20,945 nt of DNA. It comes from Candidatus Aminicenantes bacterium UBA2190 (lineage in GTDB: Bacteria > Acidobacteriota > Aminicenantia > UBA2199). This document shows, in pieces, positions 1 to 8,900 of the stretch. The notes under the pieces are model-generated. The model searched no databases and was not told the DNA's origin. It saw only the letters and a program-made list of their open reading frames with translations. The position numbers were made by a program, and so were the translations under genes. The stretch's first letter is position 1, and each line of letters begins with the position of its first letter. Location: contig DCVK01000020.1 of the NCBI GenBank assembly GCA_002335385.1, positions 62,943-83,887 of the forward strand, written 5' to 3'.

Positions 1-874
1 GGTCCTTGATCTCGTTCAGCGCCGCATAGAGTGTGGTGGTCTTGCCGCTGCCGGTGGGGCCGGTGACCAGGAACATGCCGTAGGGCTGGCGGATGTAGTA
101 GTTGATCTTCTCCAGCAGGTCGGGGGAGAAGCCCAGCTGGCTCAGCTTCAGCTCGCCGATGTTCTCGGTGATCATCTCGCGGTCCAGGATGCGGATGACG
201 GCGTTCTCGCCGTAGATGCCGGGCATGATCGAGACGCGGAAGTCGATGGTCTTCTGCTTGAATTTCATGCGGAAGCGGCCGTCCTGGGGGATGCGCTTCT
301 CGGCGATGTCCAGCTCGGAGATGACCTTGAGCCGGGTGAGCAGGAAGGAGTGGAAGGAGCAGTCCAGCGGCTCCATGATCCGGTGCAGGATGCCGTCGAT
401 GCGGTACTTGATGACCAGGGCTTCGCCGCTGATCTCGATATGGATGTCGGAGGCCTTCTTGTTCACCGCCGTCAGGATGATGTTGTTGAGCAGCTTGATG
501 ACCGAGTCGTCCTCCTCGCTCTCGGTGATGCTCTCGATGGTGACGACGTCTTCTTCGTCGGCCTCCGTCGCGGCGGTCTTTTTCAGGGCGAAGGTCTCGG
601 TCTTGCCGCGCAGCACCTTGGTATAGGTGTCGCTCTTCTTCAGGAACTTCTCCAGCTCGTCGCGGTTGGCCAGGAAGGGGACGACCTTTTTCTGGGTGAA
701 GTTCTCGATCATGCCGATCTTGTCGAGGTTGTCGGGATCGGGCATGGCCACCGAGATGCTGCCATTGTTCTCCTCGATGGGGAAGAAGAGGTTCTTGATC
801 AGGAATTCGGCGGGGAAGCAGGCCAGCAGGGCGTAGTCGATCTTGACGTCGGCGATGTGGATGGATGGTTTCAC
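1..874 (-). CDS. gspE: Type II secretion ATPase GspE (PilB/GspE family), 3' part outside window
   Basis: Cytoplasmic hexameric ATPase that powers pseudopilus or pilus assembly with the inner-membrane protein GspF. 291 codons are visible; the left edge cuts the gene just after Walker A. The N-terminal part (about 1-90) looks like a GspE N-terminal domain. It is followed by the family region DIHIE (143-147), the segment ELDIAEKRIPQDGRFRMK, and Walker A GPTGSGKT (272-279). Walker B and any zinc-binding cysteines lie beyond the edge. The chosen start is GTG at 874, which overlaps the gspF TGA by 4 nt (GTGA), so translation is probably coupled. Walker A near residue 272 fits the shorter GspE better than the longer PilB, but a type IV pilus role cannot be excluded from this piece. 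Confidence 0.93.
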   Translation of the reverse strand, partial: MKPSIHIADVKIDYALLACFPAEFLIKNLFFPIEENNGSISVAMPDPDNLDKIGMIENFTQKKVVPFLANRDELEKFLKKSDTYTKVLRGKTETFALKKTAATEADEEDVVTIESITESEEDDSVIKLLNNIILTAVNKKASDIHIEISGEALVIKYRIDGILHRIMEPLDCSFHSFLLTRLKVISELDIAEKRIPQDGRFRMKFKQKTIDFRVSIMPGIYGENAVIRILDREMITENIGELKLSQLGFSPDLLEKINYYIRQPYGMFLVTGPTGSGKTTTLYAALNEIKD

Positions 875-2079
875 TGGATGACCTTCACGGCACTGAATAT
901 CGGCAAGTAAACGGAAACGAGCATCAAGGCGATCACCATACCCAGGCCGATGATTATAACAGGTTCGATCAGGGAAATCAACGCGTTGATGCGGCTGTCC
1001 AGGGAGCGCTCGTAATAGTCGGCGCTCTCGTCGAGCACGGTCGTCAGGTTGCCCGAGGTTTCGCCGACGCGAACCATCTCGACCAGGATGCGCGGCATGA
1101 TGGCGATCTCCTGCAGGACCGCCGACAGCAGGTTGCCCTGGCGGATCTTCTCCGGCACTTCGCGCACCTGGGCGTAGTGGAAGCGGTTGGCGAAGGTCTC
1201 CACCGCGATCTCGGCCGACTCGGGCACGGGGATACCGCCCGAGATCAGGATGGCCAGCGTGCGGGCGAACACGGCGATGGCGTTCTCATGGGCGATGCGG
1301 CCCAGGAAGGGGGTCCTGAGCTTGGTCTGGTCGATGAGCGTCACCTTGGGATTCAGGCGCTCCAGCAGGCGGATGCCGGCGTAGGCCAGGAGCAGGACGG
1401 CGCTGACGGGCAGGAGGTTGTCGCGCAGGAACTGGGTGGCGGTGATGAAGAACAGGGTCACGGGCGGCAGCTGGGCGTCCATGTCGCTGAAGAAGGAGGA
1501 GAAGCGGGGGATGACGAAAACGGCGATCACCAGCACCATGGCGATCATGAACACCAGCAGGATGATCGGGTAGGTCAGGCCGCTGATTATCTTGCGGCGC
1601 AGGTTGCTGATCTTGCCCAGGTAGACGTTGAACTTCTCCAGCACTTGCTCCAGGTGGCCGCTGCGCTCGCCGGCCAGCAGCGAGGCGCGGTAGATCCTGG
1701 AGAACGGGATCTGCGGCGAGGAAAAGGCCTCGGAGATCTGCATGCCGTTGCGGATGCTGCCGGCGGCCTTGATCAGAACCTCGCGCAGCACGCCGAAGGG
1801 GGTGTTCTGGACAATGATCTCCATGGCGCGAATCACGGGGATGCCGGCCTTGAGCAGGATGATCATCTCCTGGTTGAACAGCAGGAACTCGGTGGCGCCG
1901 ATCCTGCGCCGGAAGAGCTTCCCGAGGGAGAAATCCTTGAACCACAGGCGCTGCACCGCGAGCAGCTTCTCGTCCAGGCCGGACAGCGAATGGGTGAGCT
2001 CGCCGCGGCTCTCGGCGTAGTACTCGCGGGCGTGGAAGTGTCCCTGCTCGTCGACCAGGGTGCATTTGAAATAGGGCAT
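871..2079 (-). CDS. gspF: Type II secretion inner-membrane platform protein GspF
   Basis: Polytopic inner-membrane platform protein that couples the GspE ATPase to pseudopilin assembly. 402 aa, the usual length. It starts MPYFKCTLVDEQG and has two T2SSF domains, at about 65-190 and 265-390. Each domain contains the family's conserved LLKAGIP / LISGGIP and ER-or-ET-SG (AGERSGHLE, VGETSGNL) patterns. Hydrophobic helices lie at about 165-190, 218-240 and near the C-terminus (about 370-395). The chosen ATG at 2079 shares one base with the serS stop (TAATG). A longer reading upstream would lie inside serS and is not credible. The 3' end overlaps gspE by 4 nt. Its position behind serS rather than within a full gsp cluster is unusual. 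Confidence 0.94.
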   Translation of the reverse strand: MPYFKCTLVDEQGHFHAREYYAESRGELTHSLSGLDEKLLAVQRLWFKDFSLGKLFRRRIGATEFLLFNQEMIILLKAGIPVIRAMEIIVQNTPFGVLREVLIKAAGSIRNGMQISEAFSSPQIPFSRIYRASLLAGERSGHLEQVLEKFNVYLGKISNLRRKIISGLTYPIILLVFMIAMVLVIAVFVIPRFSSFFSDMDAQLPPVTLFFITATQFLRDNLLPVSAVLLLAYAGIRLLERLNPKVTLIDQTKLRTPFLGRIAHENAIAVFARTLAILISGGIPVPESAEIAVETFANRFHYAQVREVPEKIRQGNLLSAVLQEIAIMPRILVEMVRVGETSGNLTTVLDESADYYERSLDSRINALISLIEPVIIIGLGMVIALMLVSVYLPIFSAVKVIQ

Positions 2080-3344
2080 TATAGCAGCTCGCGGCCGGGG
2101 AAATAAGGGCGCAGGGCCTCGGGGATGCGCACGCGGCCGTCGGCGGTCTGGTAGTTCTCCATGATGGCGGCCACGGTGCGGCCGACGGCCAGGCCCGAGC
2201 CGTTCAGCGTGTGCACGAAGTCCTTCCTGCCGTCGCGGCCCTTGTATTTGATGCGCGCCCGCCGCGCCTGGAAGCTCTCGAAGTTGGAGCAGGAAGAGAT
2301 CTCCAGATAGGCGGCGCGCTCCGGCATCCAGACCTCGATGTCGTAGGTCTTGGCGGACGAGAAGGAGAGGTCGCCGCTGCACAGGGCCATGGTGCGGAAC
2401 GGCAGACCCAGCTTACGCAGGATGGCCTCGGCGTCGGCGGTCAGCTCCTCCAGTTCCTGGTAGGAGCGCTCGGGGGCGGCGAACTTGAGCAGCTCCACCT
2501 TGTTGAACTGGTGCAGGCGCACCAGGCCGCGGATGTCCTTGCCGTGCGAGCCGGCCTCGCTGCGGAAGCAGGGGGTATAGGCCACATACTTGATTGGCAG
2601 CTGGTCCTCGTCCAGGGTTTCGTCGCGGTGGATGTTGGTCAGCGGCACCTCGGCGGTAGGAACCAGGTAGAGGTTGTAGCCCTCGATCTTGAACAGGTCG
2701 GCCTTGAATTTGGGCAGGTTGCCCGTGCCGATCAGGCTGGCGTCGTTGACCAGGAAGGGCGGCAGCACCTCGCGGTAGCCGTGCTCGCTGATATGGCAGT
2801 CGAGCATGAAGTGGATCAGCACCCGCTCCAGCTTGGCCAGGCCGTCGAAGTAGACGGCGAAGCGCGAGCCCGATATCTTGGCGGCGCGGGCGAAATCGAG
2901 GGTGCCGGCGGCCTCGCCCAGTTCCCAGTGCGGGCGCGGCGTGAAGCCGAACTCCGGCCTGTCGCCCCATGAGCGCACGATTTCGTTGGCGCCGGAGTCG
3001 TGGCCCACCGGCACCGAATCGTGGAACAGGTTGGGAATGCCGAGCAAAAAATCGTGGAACTCGGCCTCGAGAGCCTCCAGCTCCTGCTCGCCCCGGGAGA
3101 TCTGCTTGGAGAGCTCGATGGATTGGAGTTCCAGCTCGCGTGTCGGGGCGCCGCTCTTCTTGAGGAATCCCGTCTCCTTGGCCAGCTTGTTTTTGCGGCT
3201 CTTCAGTTCCTCGCTGCGGGAGAGGAGCTGGCGCCGGCGCAGGTCCAGGCTGCTGAAGCGGTCCTCGGCGAAAGGGACGCCCTTGGCCTCGACCTTCTTC
3301 CTGACCAGCTCCAGGTTGTTCCTGATGAAATGGGTATCCAGCAT
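2079..3344 (-). CDS. serS: Seryl-tRNA synthetase
   Basis: Charges tRNA-Ser with serine, using ATP, in the cytoplasm. 421 aa, normal for bacterial SerRS. The N-terminus MLDTHFIRNNLELVRKK opens the long antiparallel coiled-coil tRNA-binding arm (about 1-105). The class II catalytic core follows. Motif 2 is around 256-282 (CFRSEAGSHGKDIRGLVRLH) and motif 3 near 383-398 (GLAVGRTVAAIMENYQ), both intact. The start was set at ATG 3344 by the family's usual MLD beginning. An in-frame extension of 12 residues would run through the promoter. No Shine-Dalgarno is visible, because a TATAAT box sits 7 nt before the ATG. The gene overlaps gspF by one base, so it heads a serS-gspF-gspE transcription unit. 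Confidence 0.97.
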   Translation of the reverse strand: MLDTHFIRNNLELVRKKVEAKGVPFAEDRFSSLDLRRRQLLSRSEELKSRKNKLAKETGFLKKSGAPTRELELQSIELSKQISRGEQELEALEAEFHDFLLGIPNLFHDSVPVGHDSGANEIVRSWGDRPEFGFTPRPHWELGEAAGTLDFARAAKISGSRFAVYFDGLAKLERVLIHFMLDCHISEHGYREVLPPFLVNDASLIGTGNLPKFKADLFKIEGYNLYLVPTAEVPLTNIHRDETLDEDQLPIKYVAYTPCFRSEAGSHGKDIRGLVRLHQFNKVELLKFAAPERSYQELEELTADAEAILRKLGLPFRTMALCSGDLSFSSAKTYDIEVWMPERAAYLEISSCSNFESFQARRARIKYKGRDGRKDFVHTLNGSGLAVGRTVAAIMENYQTADGRVRIPEALRPYFPGRELL

Positions 3345-3351
3345 GACGAAA

Positions 3352-3380
3352 ATTATAGCACAGCGCCGCTTTTTGCGCAA
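3352..3380 (-). promoter_or_regulatory. serS promoter, leaderless type
   Basis: On the minus strand there is a perfect TATAAT (3357-3352) with an extended TG (TGCTATAAT). It is preceded at 17 nt by TTGCGC (3380-3375, 3 of 6 to consensus). The box ends 7 nt before the serS ATG at 3344, so transcription should begin at or within a base of the start codon. Confidence 0.75.
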
Positions 3381-3385
3381 AAAGC
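3368..3385. promoter_or_regulatory. 18-bp perfect palindrome over the serS -35 region
   Basis: GCTTTTTGCGCAAAAAGC reads identically on both strands. Its centre covers the proposed serS -35 hexamer, and it lies in the divergent gap between serS and the dipeptidase gene. It could be an operator for a dimeric regulator, or simply a cruciform. No regulator is encoded nearby to assign to it. Confidence 0.45.
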
Positions 3386-3427
3386 CTTTTCCCCCTGCAA
3401 AGGCAAACCAAAGCCGTTCTTTTTCAG

Positions 3428-3444
3428 TATAACCGCCTGAGGTG
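3428..3444 (+). promoter_or_regulatory. Candidate -10 and ribosome binding site of the dipeptidase gene
   Basis: TATAAC at 3428-3433 is a plausible -10 box, but no convincing -35 is seen 16-18 nt upstream. GAGGTG at 3439-3444 is a Shine-Dalgarno site that fixes the ATG at 3449. Confidence 0.4.
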
Positions 3445-3448
3445 CACC

Positions 3449-4708
3449 ATGAAGATCACGTCCTCTTTCGTCCCGGTTCTTGCCGTTGCGGCGCTGCTGG
3501 CCTCCGGTTTGGCGGTCCCCGTCCATTCGCAGGCTGCGACGGAGGCGCAAGCCCAGCTCTGGCACGAGCGGGCGCTCACCGTCGACACCCACTGCGATAC
3601 CCCCTTCAAGCTCCTGGAAAAGGGATGGGATATCGGCCGCTACCACAAGACCGGCGAGCGCGGCAGCGGCTGCCAGGACCTGCCGCGCATGAAGGAGGGC
3701 GGGCTCGACGCCTCGTTCTTCGCCGTCTTCGTCGGCCAGGGGCCGCGCACTCCGGAGGGGCACGCGCGGGCAAAAAAGAAAGCCGATGCCATCCTGGACG
3801 CCATGGATGCGATGTACGAAGAATACCCCGGCCTCTGCGGCCGGGCCCTGACCCCCGCTGACGCCCGGCGCCTGGAACAAGAGGGCAAGCGGGCCATCTT
3901 TATCGGCATGGAGAATGGCTACCCCATCGGCCGCGACCCGGCCCTGATCGATTACTTCTACCGGCGCGGCGTGCGCTACGTCACCCTGGCCCACACCTCC
4001 GACAACGACATCTGCGACTCCTCGACCGACCGCCGCGACCCCGAGGACCGCGGCCTGAGCGCATGGGGGCGGCAAGTGGTGCGGCGACTGAACGAGCTGG
4101 GCTGCATGATCGACGTCTCGCACGTTTCCGACCGTTCTTTTTCCGACGTGCTGGCCCTGACCCGCGCGCCGGTCATCGCCTCGCACTCCTGCGCCCGCGC
4201 CCTCTCGGACAGCCCGCGCAACCTGACTGACGACATGCTGCTGGCCCTGAAAAAGAACGGCGGCGTCATCCAACTCTGCATCCTCAACGATTACATCAAG
4301 CAGCCGCCAGCCAACCCCGGGCGCGACCAGGCCTTCGCCGCCCTGTGGAAGAAGATCGACGATGTCTACGGCGGCTGGGGCGGCATCAAAAACAAGGCCG
4401 ACCGCGACCGCATGGAGGCCGAATACGACGCCATCGATGCCCGCTACCCCGTGCCGCCGGTCCATGTCAAGGACGCGGTCGACCACATCGACCACATCGT
4501 GAAGCTGATCGGCATCGACCACGTGGGCATCGGCACCGACTTCGACGGCGGCGGCGGCCTGGCCGACTGCCGTGACGTCACTGAACTGAAGAATATCACC
4601 ATTGAACTGGCGCGCCGCGGCTACAACGAGGAGCAGGTGGCCAAGATCTGGGGCGGCAACTTCCTGCGCGTCATGCAGCAGGTGATGGACCTGGCGCAGA
4701 AGAAATAA
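3449..4708 (+). CDS. Exported membrane dipeptidase, peptidase family M19
   Basis: Zinc-dependent dipeptidase of the renal-dipeptidase (M19) family, predicted to act outside the cytoplasm on dipeptides. 419 aa. The N-terminus (MKITSSFVPVLAVAALLASGLAVPVHSQA) is a clear signal peptide with cleavage around residue 28-30. The family's metal-binding and catalytic positions are intact: H48 and D50 (DTHCDTP), bridging E155 (MENGYPIG), H225 (DVSHVSD), H246 (ASHSCARAL) and D364 (GIGTDFDGGGG). An insertion rich in charged residues (about 290-335) precedes the last strand. The start is supported by GAGGTG just upstream. It stands alone, divergent from serS and convergent with the LiaF-like gene. Its stop abuts a repeat hairpin. 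A role in peptide scavenging is inferred. Confidence 0.93.
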   Translation: MKITSSFVPVLAVAALLASGLAVPVHSQAATEAQAQLWHERALTVDTHCDTPFKLLEKGWDIGRYHKTGERGSGCQDLPRMKEGGLDASFFAVFVGQGPRTPEGHARAKKKADAILDAMDAMYEEYPGLCGRALTPADARRLEQEGKRAIFIGMENGYPIGRDPALIDYFYRRGVRYVTLAHTSDNDICDSSTDRRDPEDRGLSAWGRQVVRRLNELGCMIDVSHVSDRSFSDVLALTRAPVIASHSCARALSDSPRNLTDDMLLALKKNGGVIQLCILNDYIKQPPANPGRDQAFAALWKKIDDVYGGWGGIKNKADRDRMEAEYDAIDARYPVPPVHVKDAVDHIDHIVKLIGIDHVGIGTDFDGGGGLADCRDVTELKNITIELARRGYNEEQVAKIWGGNFLRVMQQVMDLAQKK

Positions 4709-4890
4709 GTTCGATGTTCGAAGTTCGCTGTAGAAAAAAAGGTGCCGTTCAAGAGTTCATGAGTTGAAGGGTTGAAGCGTTCAGGCGAAGAGCCTGAACA
4801 ATCACTACCTCTAAACGCTTAAACTCATGAACCCTTAAACTCTTCAACCAGTGTCTTTAAACATCGAACATCGAACGTCGAACTTCGAAC
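4709..4890. repeat. Intergenic hairpin element, copy 1 (7-bp outer arms, 8-bp inner arms)
   Basis: The outer left arm is three heptamers, GTTCGAT GTTCGAA GTTCGCT (4709-4729). The outer right arm is their complement, with CGAAC every 7 bp at 4865, 4872, 4879 and 4886. The inner left arm has GTT at 4747, 4755, 4763, 4771 and 4779, exactly every 8 bp. The inner right arm has AAC at 4814, 4822, 4830, 4838 and 4846, also every 8 bp and in exact mirror register. A small perfect hairpin, GTTCAGGC-GAAGA-GCCTGAAC, sits near the loop (about 4779-4799). It fills the gap between two convergent genes, so it may also act as a bidirectional terminator. A second copy is at 10822-10990. Confidence 0.85.
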
Positions 4891-4897
4891 CTCTCTT

Positions 4898-5602
4898 CTA
4901 GTTTTTGATCTCCACCCCGCCGAGCAGGGCCGACGCCTTGATAATCAGCTTGCCGCCCACTGCGTCGGGGTTCTGGCGCGTGTGGTCGTCGACGCCGCCC
5001 AGCATGGTGGTCGGCTGCACCTCGAGGCGCCAGTCGCGCGGCAGGCGGATGTCGACGCCGCCCAGCACCGAGGAGACGGTGAGCAGCCAGTCCCCGGGAG
5101 CCAGCTTGGCCTCCAGCAGGTCGATCTCCACGCCGCCGAGGATGTTGGAGATGTCGCCGCCCTTGAACTCGCGGCTGGTGACGCGGCGGTCGCTGCCGGC
5201 GAGGATGTTGTTCACGTTCAGGCTGGCCTCGCCGCAGGGGGTGCTGTTGCGCACGCTGCCCGGCAGCATGGCCGGCTTGCCGCGGAAGAGGATGGAAACG
5301 CCGAGCAGGATGAGCACCGCCGGCCACCAGCGCCAGACGTCGCCCCAGCGGATGACGTCGAGTTCGGCCGCCAGGAAGATGCCGCCCAGCAGGATGAGGA
5401 ACAGCCCCGAGAAATCGAACAGGTTGCGGCTGTCCAGGATGTGCACCACGCCGAGGACGATCAGGATGAGCGGCCACCAGTCGCCCAGGTTGAAGCGGAA
5501 CGAAAAAACGTTCAGGTTGGCCAGCAGCACCAGGGCGCCGGCGCCGATCAGGACAGTGCCCAGTAGGATCGTGCCGCCGGGCAGTTTTTTGCTTTCGCTC
5601 AT
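4898..5602 (-). CDS. LiaF-like membrane protein with LiaI/DUF5668-type N-terminus
   Basis: 234 aa. Four hydrophobic helices occupy about 10-107: GTILLGTVLIGAGALVLLANL, then WWPLILIVLGVVHIL, LFLILLGGIFLAAEL and WWPAVLILLGVSILF. The two WWP..LI..LG repeats are typical of the LiaI-LiaF/DUF5668 transmembrane module. The soluble C-terminal half carries a repeated turn: ILAGSDRR, ILGGVEIDL, VLGGVDIRL, MLGGVDDHT and LLGGVEIKN. This resembles the beta-stacked LiaF C-terminal domain, which is linked to cell-envelope stress sensing in Firmicutes. Here no LiaRS two-component pair is adjacent, so the function is open. The start at 5602 has GGAGG 5 nt upstream and a good sigma70 promoter. The gene is convergent with the dipeptidase. 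Confidence 0.85.
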   Translation of the reverse strand: MSESKKLPGGTILLGTVLIGAGALVLLANLNVFSFRFNLGDWWPLILIVLGVVHILDSRNLFDFSGLFLILLGGIFLAAELDVIRWGDVWRWWPAVLILLGVSILFRGKPAMLPGSVRNSTPCGEASLNVNNILAGSDRRVTSREFKGGDISNILGGVEIDLLEAKLAPGDWLLTVSSVLGGVDIRLPRDWRLEVQPTTMLGGVDDHTRQNPDAVGGKLIIKASALLGGVEIKN

Positions 5603-5607
5603 GATGG

Positions 5608-5658
5608 CCTCCGCTGAAAGAACAATCTCAGTATAGAAATTCGGGCGGCTAAAGTCAA
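5608..5658 (-). promoter_or_regulatory. Sigma70 promoter and ribosome binding site of the LiaF-like gene
   Basis: On the minus strand TTGACT (5658-5653), a 17-nt spacer and TATACT (5635-5630) make a strong housekeeping-type promoter. GGAGG (5612-5608) sits 5 nt before the ATG at 5602. Confidence 0.8.
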
Positions 5659-5886
5659 CTCAGCGGCTGAAGTGAAAAGTGAAATATGAGAAGCGAAAAG
5701 GTGGGAACATGATGATTGGCTCCAGCAGGTTCGCTGTCCGAGCTCCGAAGGCAGGGGGCATTTCGTCGACCGCCAGGAAAATTCACTTCAAGATCATGAT
5801 CAAAAAGTTCACTGTCGATCTTCATTCGCTGCCGGAAGCAGCGAACGGCGAACGCCAAACCTCGTGCAGGCGAAGTCCGCGCCTCG
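5659..5886. other. Intergenic region with a short heptamer array and a hairpin
   Basis: The full gap between the LiaF-like gene and the sensor gene runs 5603-5969 and has promoters at both ends. Between them is a run of four degenerate 7-bp units (AGTGAAA AGTGAAA TATGAGA AGCGAAA, 5671-5698), like the array after rmuC. A perfect 8-bp hairpin, TTCGCTGC-CGGAA-GCAGCGAA (5825-5845), lies farther right. A reading frame starting near 5679 has no ribosome site and no recognisable protein, so no gene is called. Confidence 0.6.
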
Positions 5887-5915
5887 TTGACTTTGGTTTT
5901 GCAGTTCACTAGAAT
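5887..5915 (+). promoter_or_regulatory. Sigma70 promoter of the diguanylate cyclase gene
   Basis: TTGACT (5887-5892), a 17-nt spacer and TAGAAT (5910-5915). The predicted transcript start near 5922 leaves a leader of about 48 nt before the ATG at 5970. Confidence 0.75.
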
Positions 5916-5969
5916 GGCATTGATGGAAAGAGATCCTTTCGCGGATTGGATCCTCGCCGGCTGCGAGCC

Positions 5970-8900
5970 ATGAGCCGAAGAGCATCTGTCTTTTCCGGGC
6001 TGCTCCTGGCCGTCGGCTGCCTGCTGCCTGCCCAGGAGCAGCAGCTCGGCGCGCCGGTCATCACCAACTACGAAACCGAGCAATTCCAGGCCCTTTCCCA
6101 GAATTGGGCGGCGGTGCAGGACCGACGCGGCATCATGTATTTTGCCAACAATGCCGGGATCCTGGAGTTCGATGGCCAGCACTGGCGCCTGATCCCCGTG
6201 CCGGGGAACGCCACGGTCCGGGACCTGACGTTCGGTCCGGACGGGACCATCTTTTACGGCTCAGTCGACGATTTCGGCTACCTGGCGGCATCGGCCAACG
6301 GCAGCGTGTTCGCGGTCTCGCTGGGCAAGGAGATTCCCAAGGAGGCGCGGGCCTTTGCCGATGTCTGGCAGGTGGTGAGCGCCGCCGACGGCATCTACTT
6401 TCTGACCCGCCGCCGCATCTTCCGCTTCCACGGCGGCAGGCTCACGGTCCTTCCAGGCCGCTTCGCCTCATCCCAGGCATGCCTGCTGAACGGGACGGTG
6501 TTCTTTGCCGACATGGATAGGGGCCTGTGCCTGCTGTCCGGGGACCAAGTGCTGCCGATCCCCCGGCTCGGCGGCGTGTACAACGGTTCGCGCATCGCCC
6601 TGGCCGTGCTGGACCCTGTCCAAGCGGAAGGGTACGGTCCCGTCCGGGCGGGACGGGACGGCCGCCATCGGCTCCTGGTCGGCCGCGCCAGCGGCGATTT
6701 CCTCGCCATCGACCTGGAGGCCTTCTGGGACGAGGCCTCCGGGCGCTATGATGTCTTGCGGCCGGCGCCGCCGGGAATCGTCAAGCCGTTTCCCAGCGAG
6801 ATCGACGAGTTCATCAAGGACAGGCGCGGCTTCATCTACAAGCTCGTTTCCCTGGGCGCGGGCGCCTTTGCCGTCTGTTCCGTCAAAGGCGGCATCGTGA
6901 TCTTCAACCAGAGCGGGAGGATCGTTCGCAGCATCAATACCAGCAGCGGCCTGCCGGACAACACGGTGCTGAACCTCTTCCTGGACCGCGCCCGCAATTT
7001 GTGGTGCTGCAGCAACGCCGGCGTCTCCCACATCGATCTGAGCGGGACGCACTCGTACTTCGACTCCCGCAACAATATCCGCGGCATCAGCATCTGCGCC
7101 CGCTACCACGATGACCGCATGGTGATCGGCACATTCGAGAATGTGCTGGTACAGGCGCCCTACCGCTTCGCCCTGCAGGACGACCGTCCCCTCTTCGCTC
7201 CCCTGAACAACAGCCCCGTCCAGATCTGGCAGCTCCTGGAGGTCGATGGCGACCTCATGGCGGCCACGGCCAACGGCTTGTTCCGCATCCGCGGCGAAGT
7301 GGCCGTCAAGGCCCAGGGCTCCAGCGCCACCGCCTATTGCATGGCCATATCCAGGCTCTGGCCCGGCCACCTTTTCGTCGGACTCACGGCCGGTGGCATG
7401 GAGGTGTACCGGCGCCTCGCGGACGATTGGCGGCTCGTGGGAAGGATAGAGGCCATTCAGGACAATATTCGCGGCATCGCCCAGGACAGCAACGGCGATC
7501 TCTGGGCCGGGACCGAGACGCGGGGGCTGCTGCGGCTGCATTTTGCCGATGACGCTCCCACCCGGCCCGTGATCCATCACTTCGGTCCGGAGCATGGCCT
7601 GCCGGTCCGCTCCTACCTGCAGGCCGTTGTTCGCGGCGACGCCCTGTTCGTCCTGTCGTCGGCGGGATTGTTCCGGGCTGCCATCCCCCCCGGGGCCGCC
7701 CAGCCCCCCGAGCGCATACGCTTCACGCCGGATACCGTCCTGGGCCAGGCGTTCATCGCTCCCCCTGTGGCTCTGCGGGACATGATCTTCGCCCCTGACG
7801 GGGGAGTTTTTTTCAACACCGCGGAAGGGATCGCCTGGGCCATCCCCAACCAGGACGGCACGTACCGCATGGAGCCGCGGCCGTTCCGCGGTGTCCCGGC
7901 CCAGGACGGGACGATGTACCTTCACCCCGACGGCAGCGTCTGGCTGCCGGGCAAAAGGCTCTATCGGGTCGATCCCCATCTGGCGAAGGACTATGACCAG
8001 CCGTTCTCCGTTTTGGTGCGCAGAGTGACGGCGGGTTCCAAGCACGTCCTCTACGAGGGCACTAGCGGCCGTCCCGGGAACGCCTTCGCCGGACAGGCCA
8101 CCGTCTTCGCCGGCGGCCAGGAGGTCCGGGACGTCCCGGAATTGCCGTACAGGGAAAATACCCTGAAGTTCGAGTACGCGGCCGCATTCTTCGAAAAACC
8201 CGGCAGCGTGCGTTTCCAATACCTCCTGGAAGGGTTCGACAGGGAGTGGAGCACCTGGACCGCGGACACGAAGAAGGAGTACACCAACCTGCCCGAGCGG
8301 CGATACCGCTTCCGCGTCCGCGCCCAGAACATTTACGGGACGCTGGGAAGCGAAGCCAGTTTCAGACTGCGCATCCTCCCTCCCTGGACGCGCACGGGGT
8401 GGGCTTATTTCTTATGGATTTCCGGGGGCATTCTCGCGCTGCTCACCATCATCTACTTCTATACCCTGAACCTGAGGCGGCAGAAGGACCATCTGGAAAA
8501 AGTGGTCGCCGAGCGCACGCAGCAGCTTCATGACGCGTCCCAGGACCTTTTCCAGGCCACCCTTACCGACCCGCTGACCGGGCTGCGCAACCGGCGCTTC
8601 CTGCACGAGGTGCTGCAGAGCGAGGTCGCCGCCTTCCTCAAGCATAAGCTGTACCTGCGGAACGCCGAGGACCACCGCGAGGTGACGCTGGAAGACGCCG
8701 TGTTCGGCCTCTTCCTCATGGACATCGATCTCTTCAAGGAAGTGAATGACGTCCATGGGCACGATGCCGGCGACCAGGTCCTGAAGCAGTTCGCGACGCT
8801 GCTGATGGAGTCGGTGCGCCAGGACGATGCCGTCCTGCGCCTGGGGGGCGAGGAGTTCCTGGTGGTGCTGAAACGGGTCGCTCCGGATCATCTTCACGTT

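Noticed and set aside
865..2106. Long open frame (413 codons) on the plus strand opposite gspF
   Set aside because: Low-complexity, His/Gln/Asp-rich translation typical of the antisense of GC-rich genes. The minus strand encodes a clear GspF.
4709..4890. CRISPR array
   Set aside because: Units are 7-8 bp, degenerate and contiguous with no unique spacers, and no cas genes are present.
5679..5912. Possible 77-residue gene in the gap before the sensor gene
   Set aside because: It starts within a heptamer array, has no Shine-Dalgarno, ends over the sensor promoter and resembles no family.
6468..8219. 583-codon open frame opposite the diguanylate cyclase gene
   Set aside because: It is antisense to conserved propeller blades, has no recognisable domain and no ribosome site. 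GC-rich codon bias explains it.
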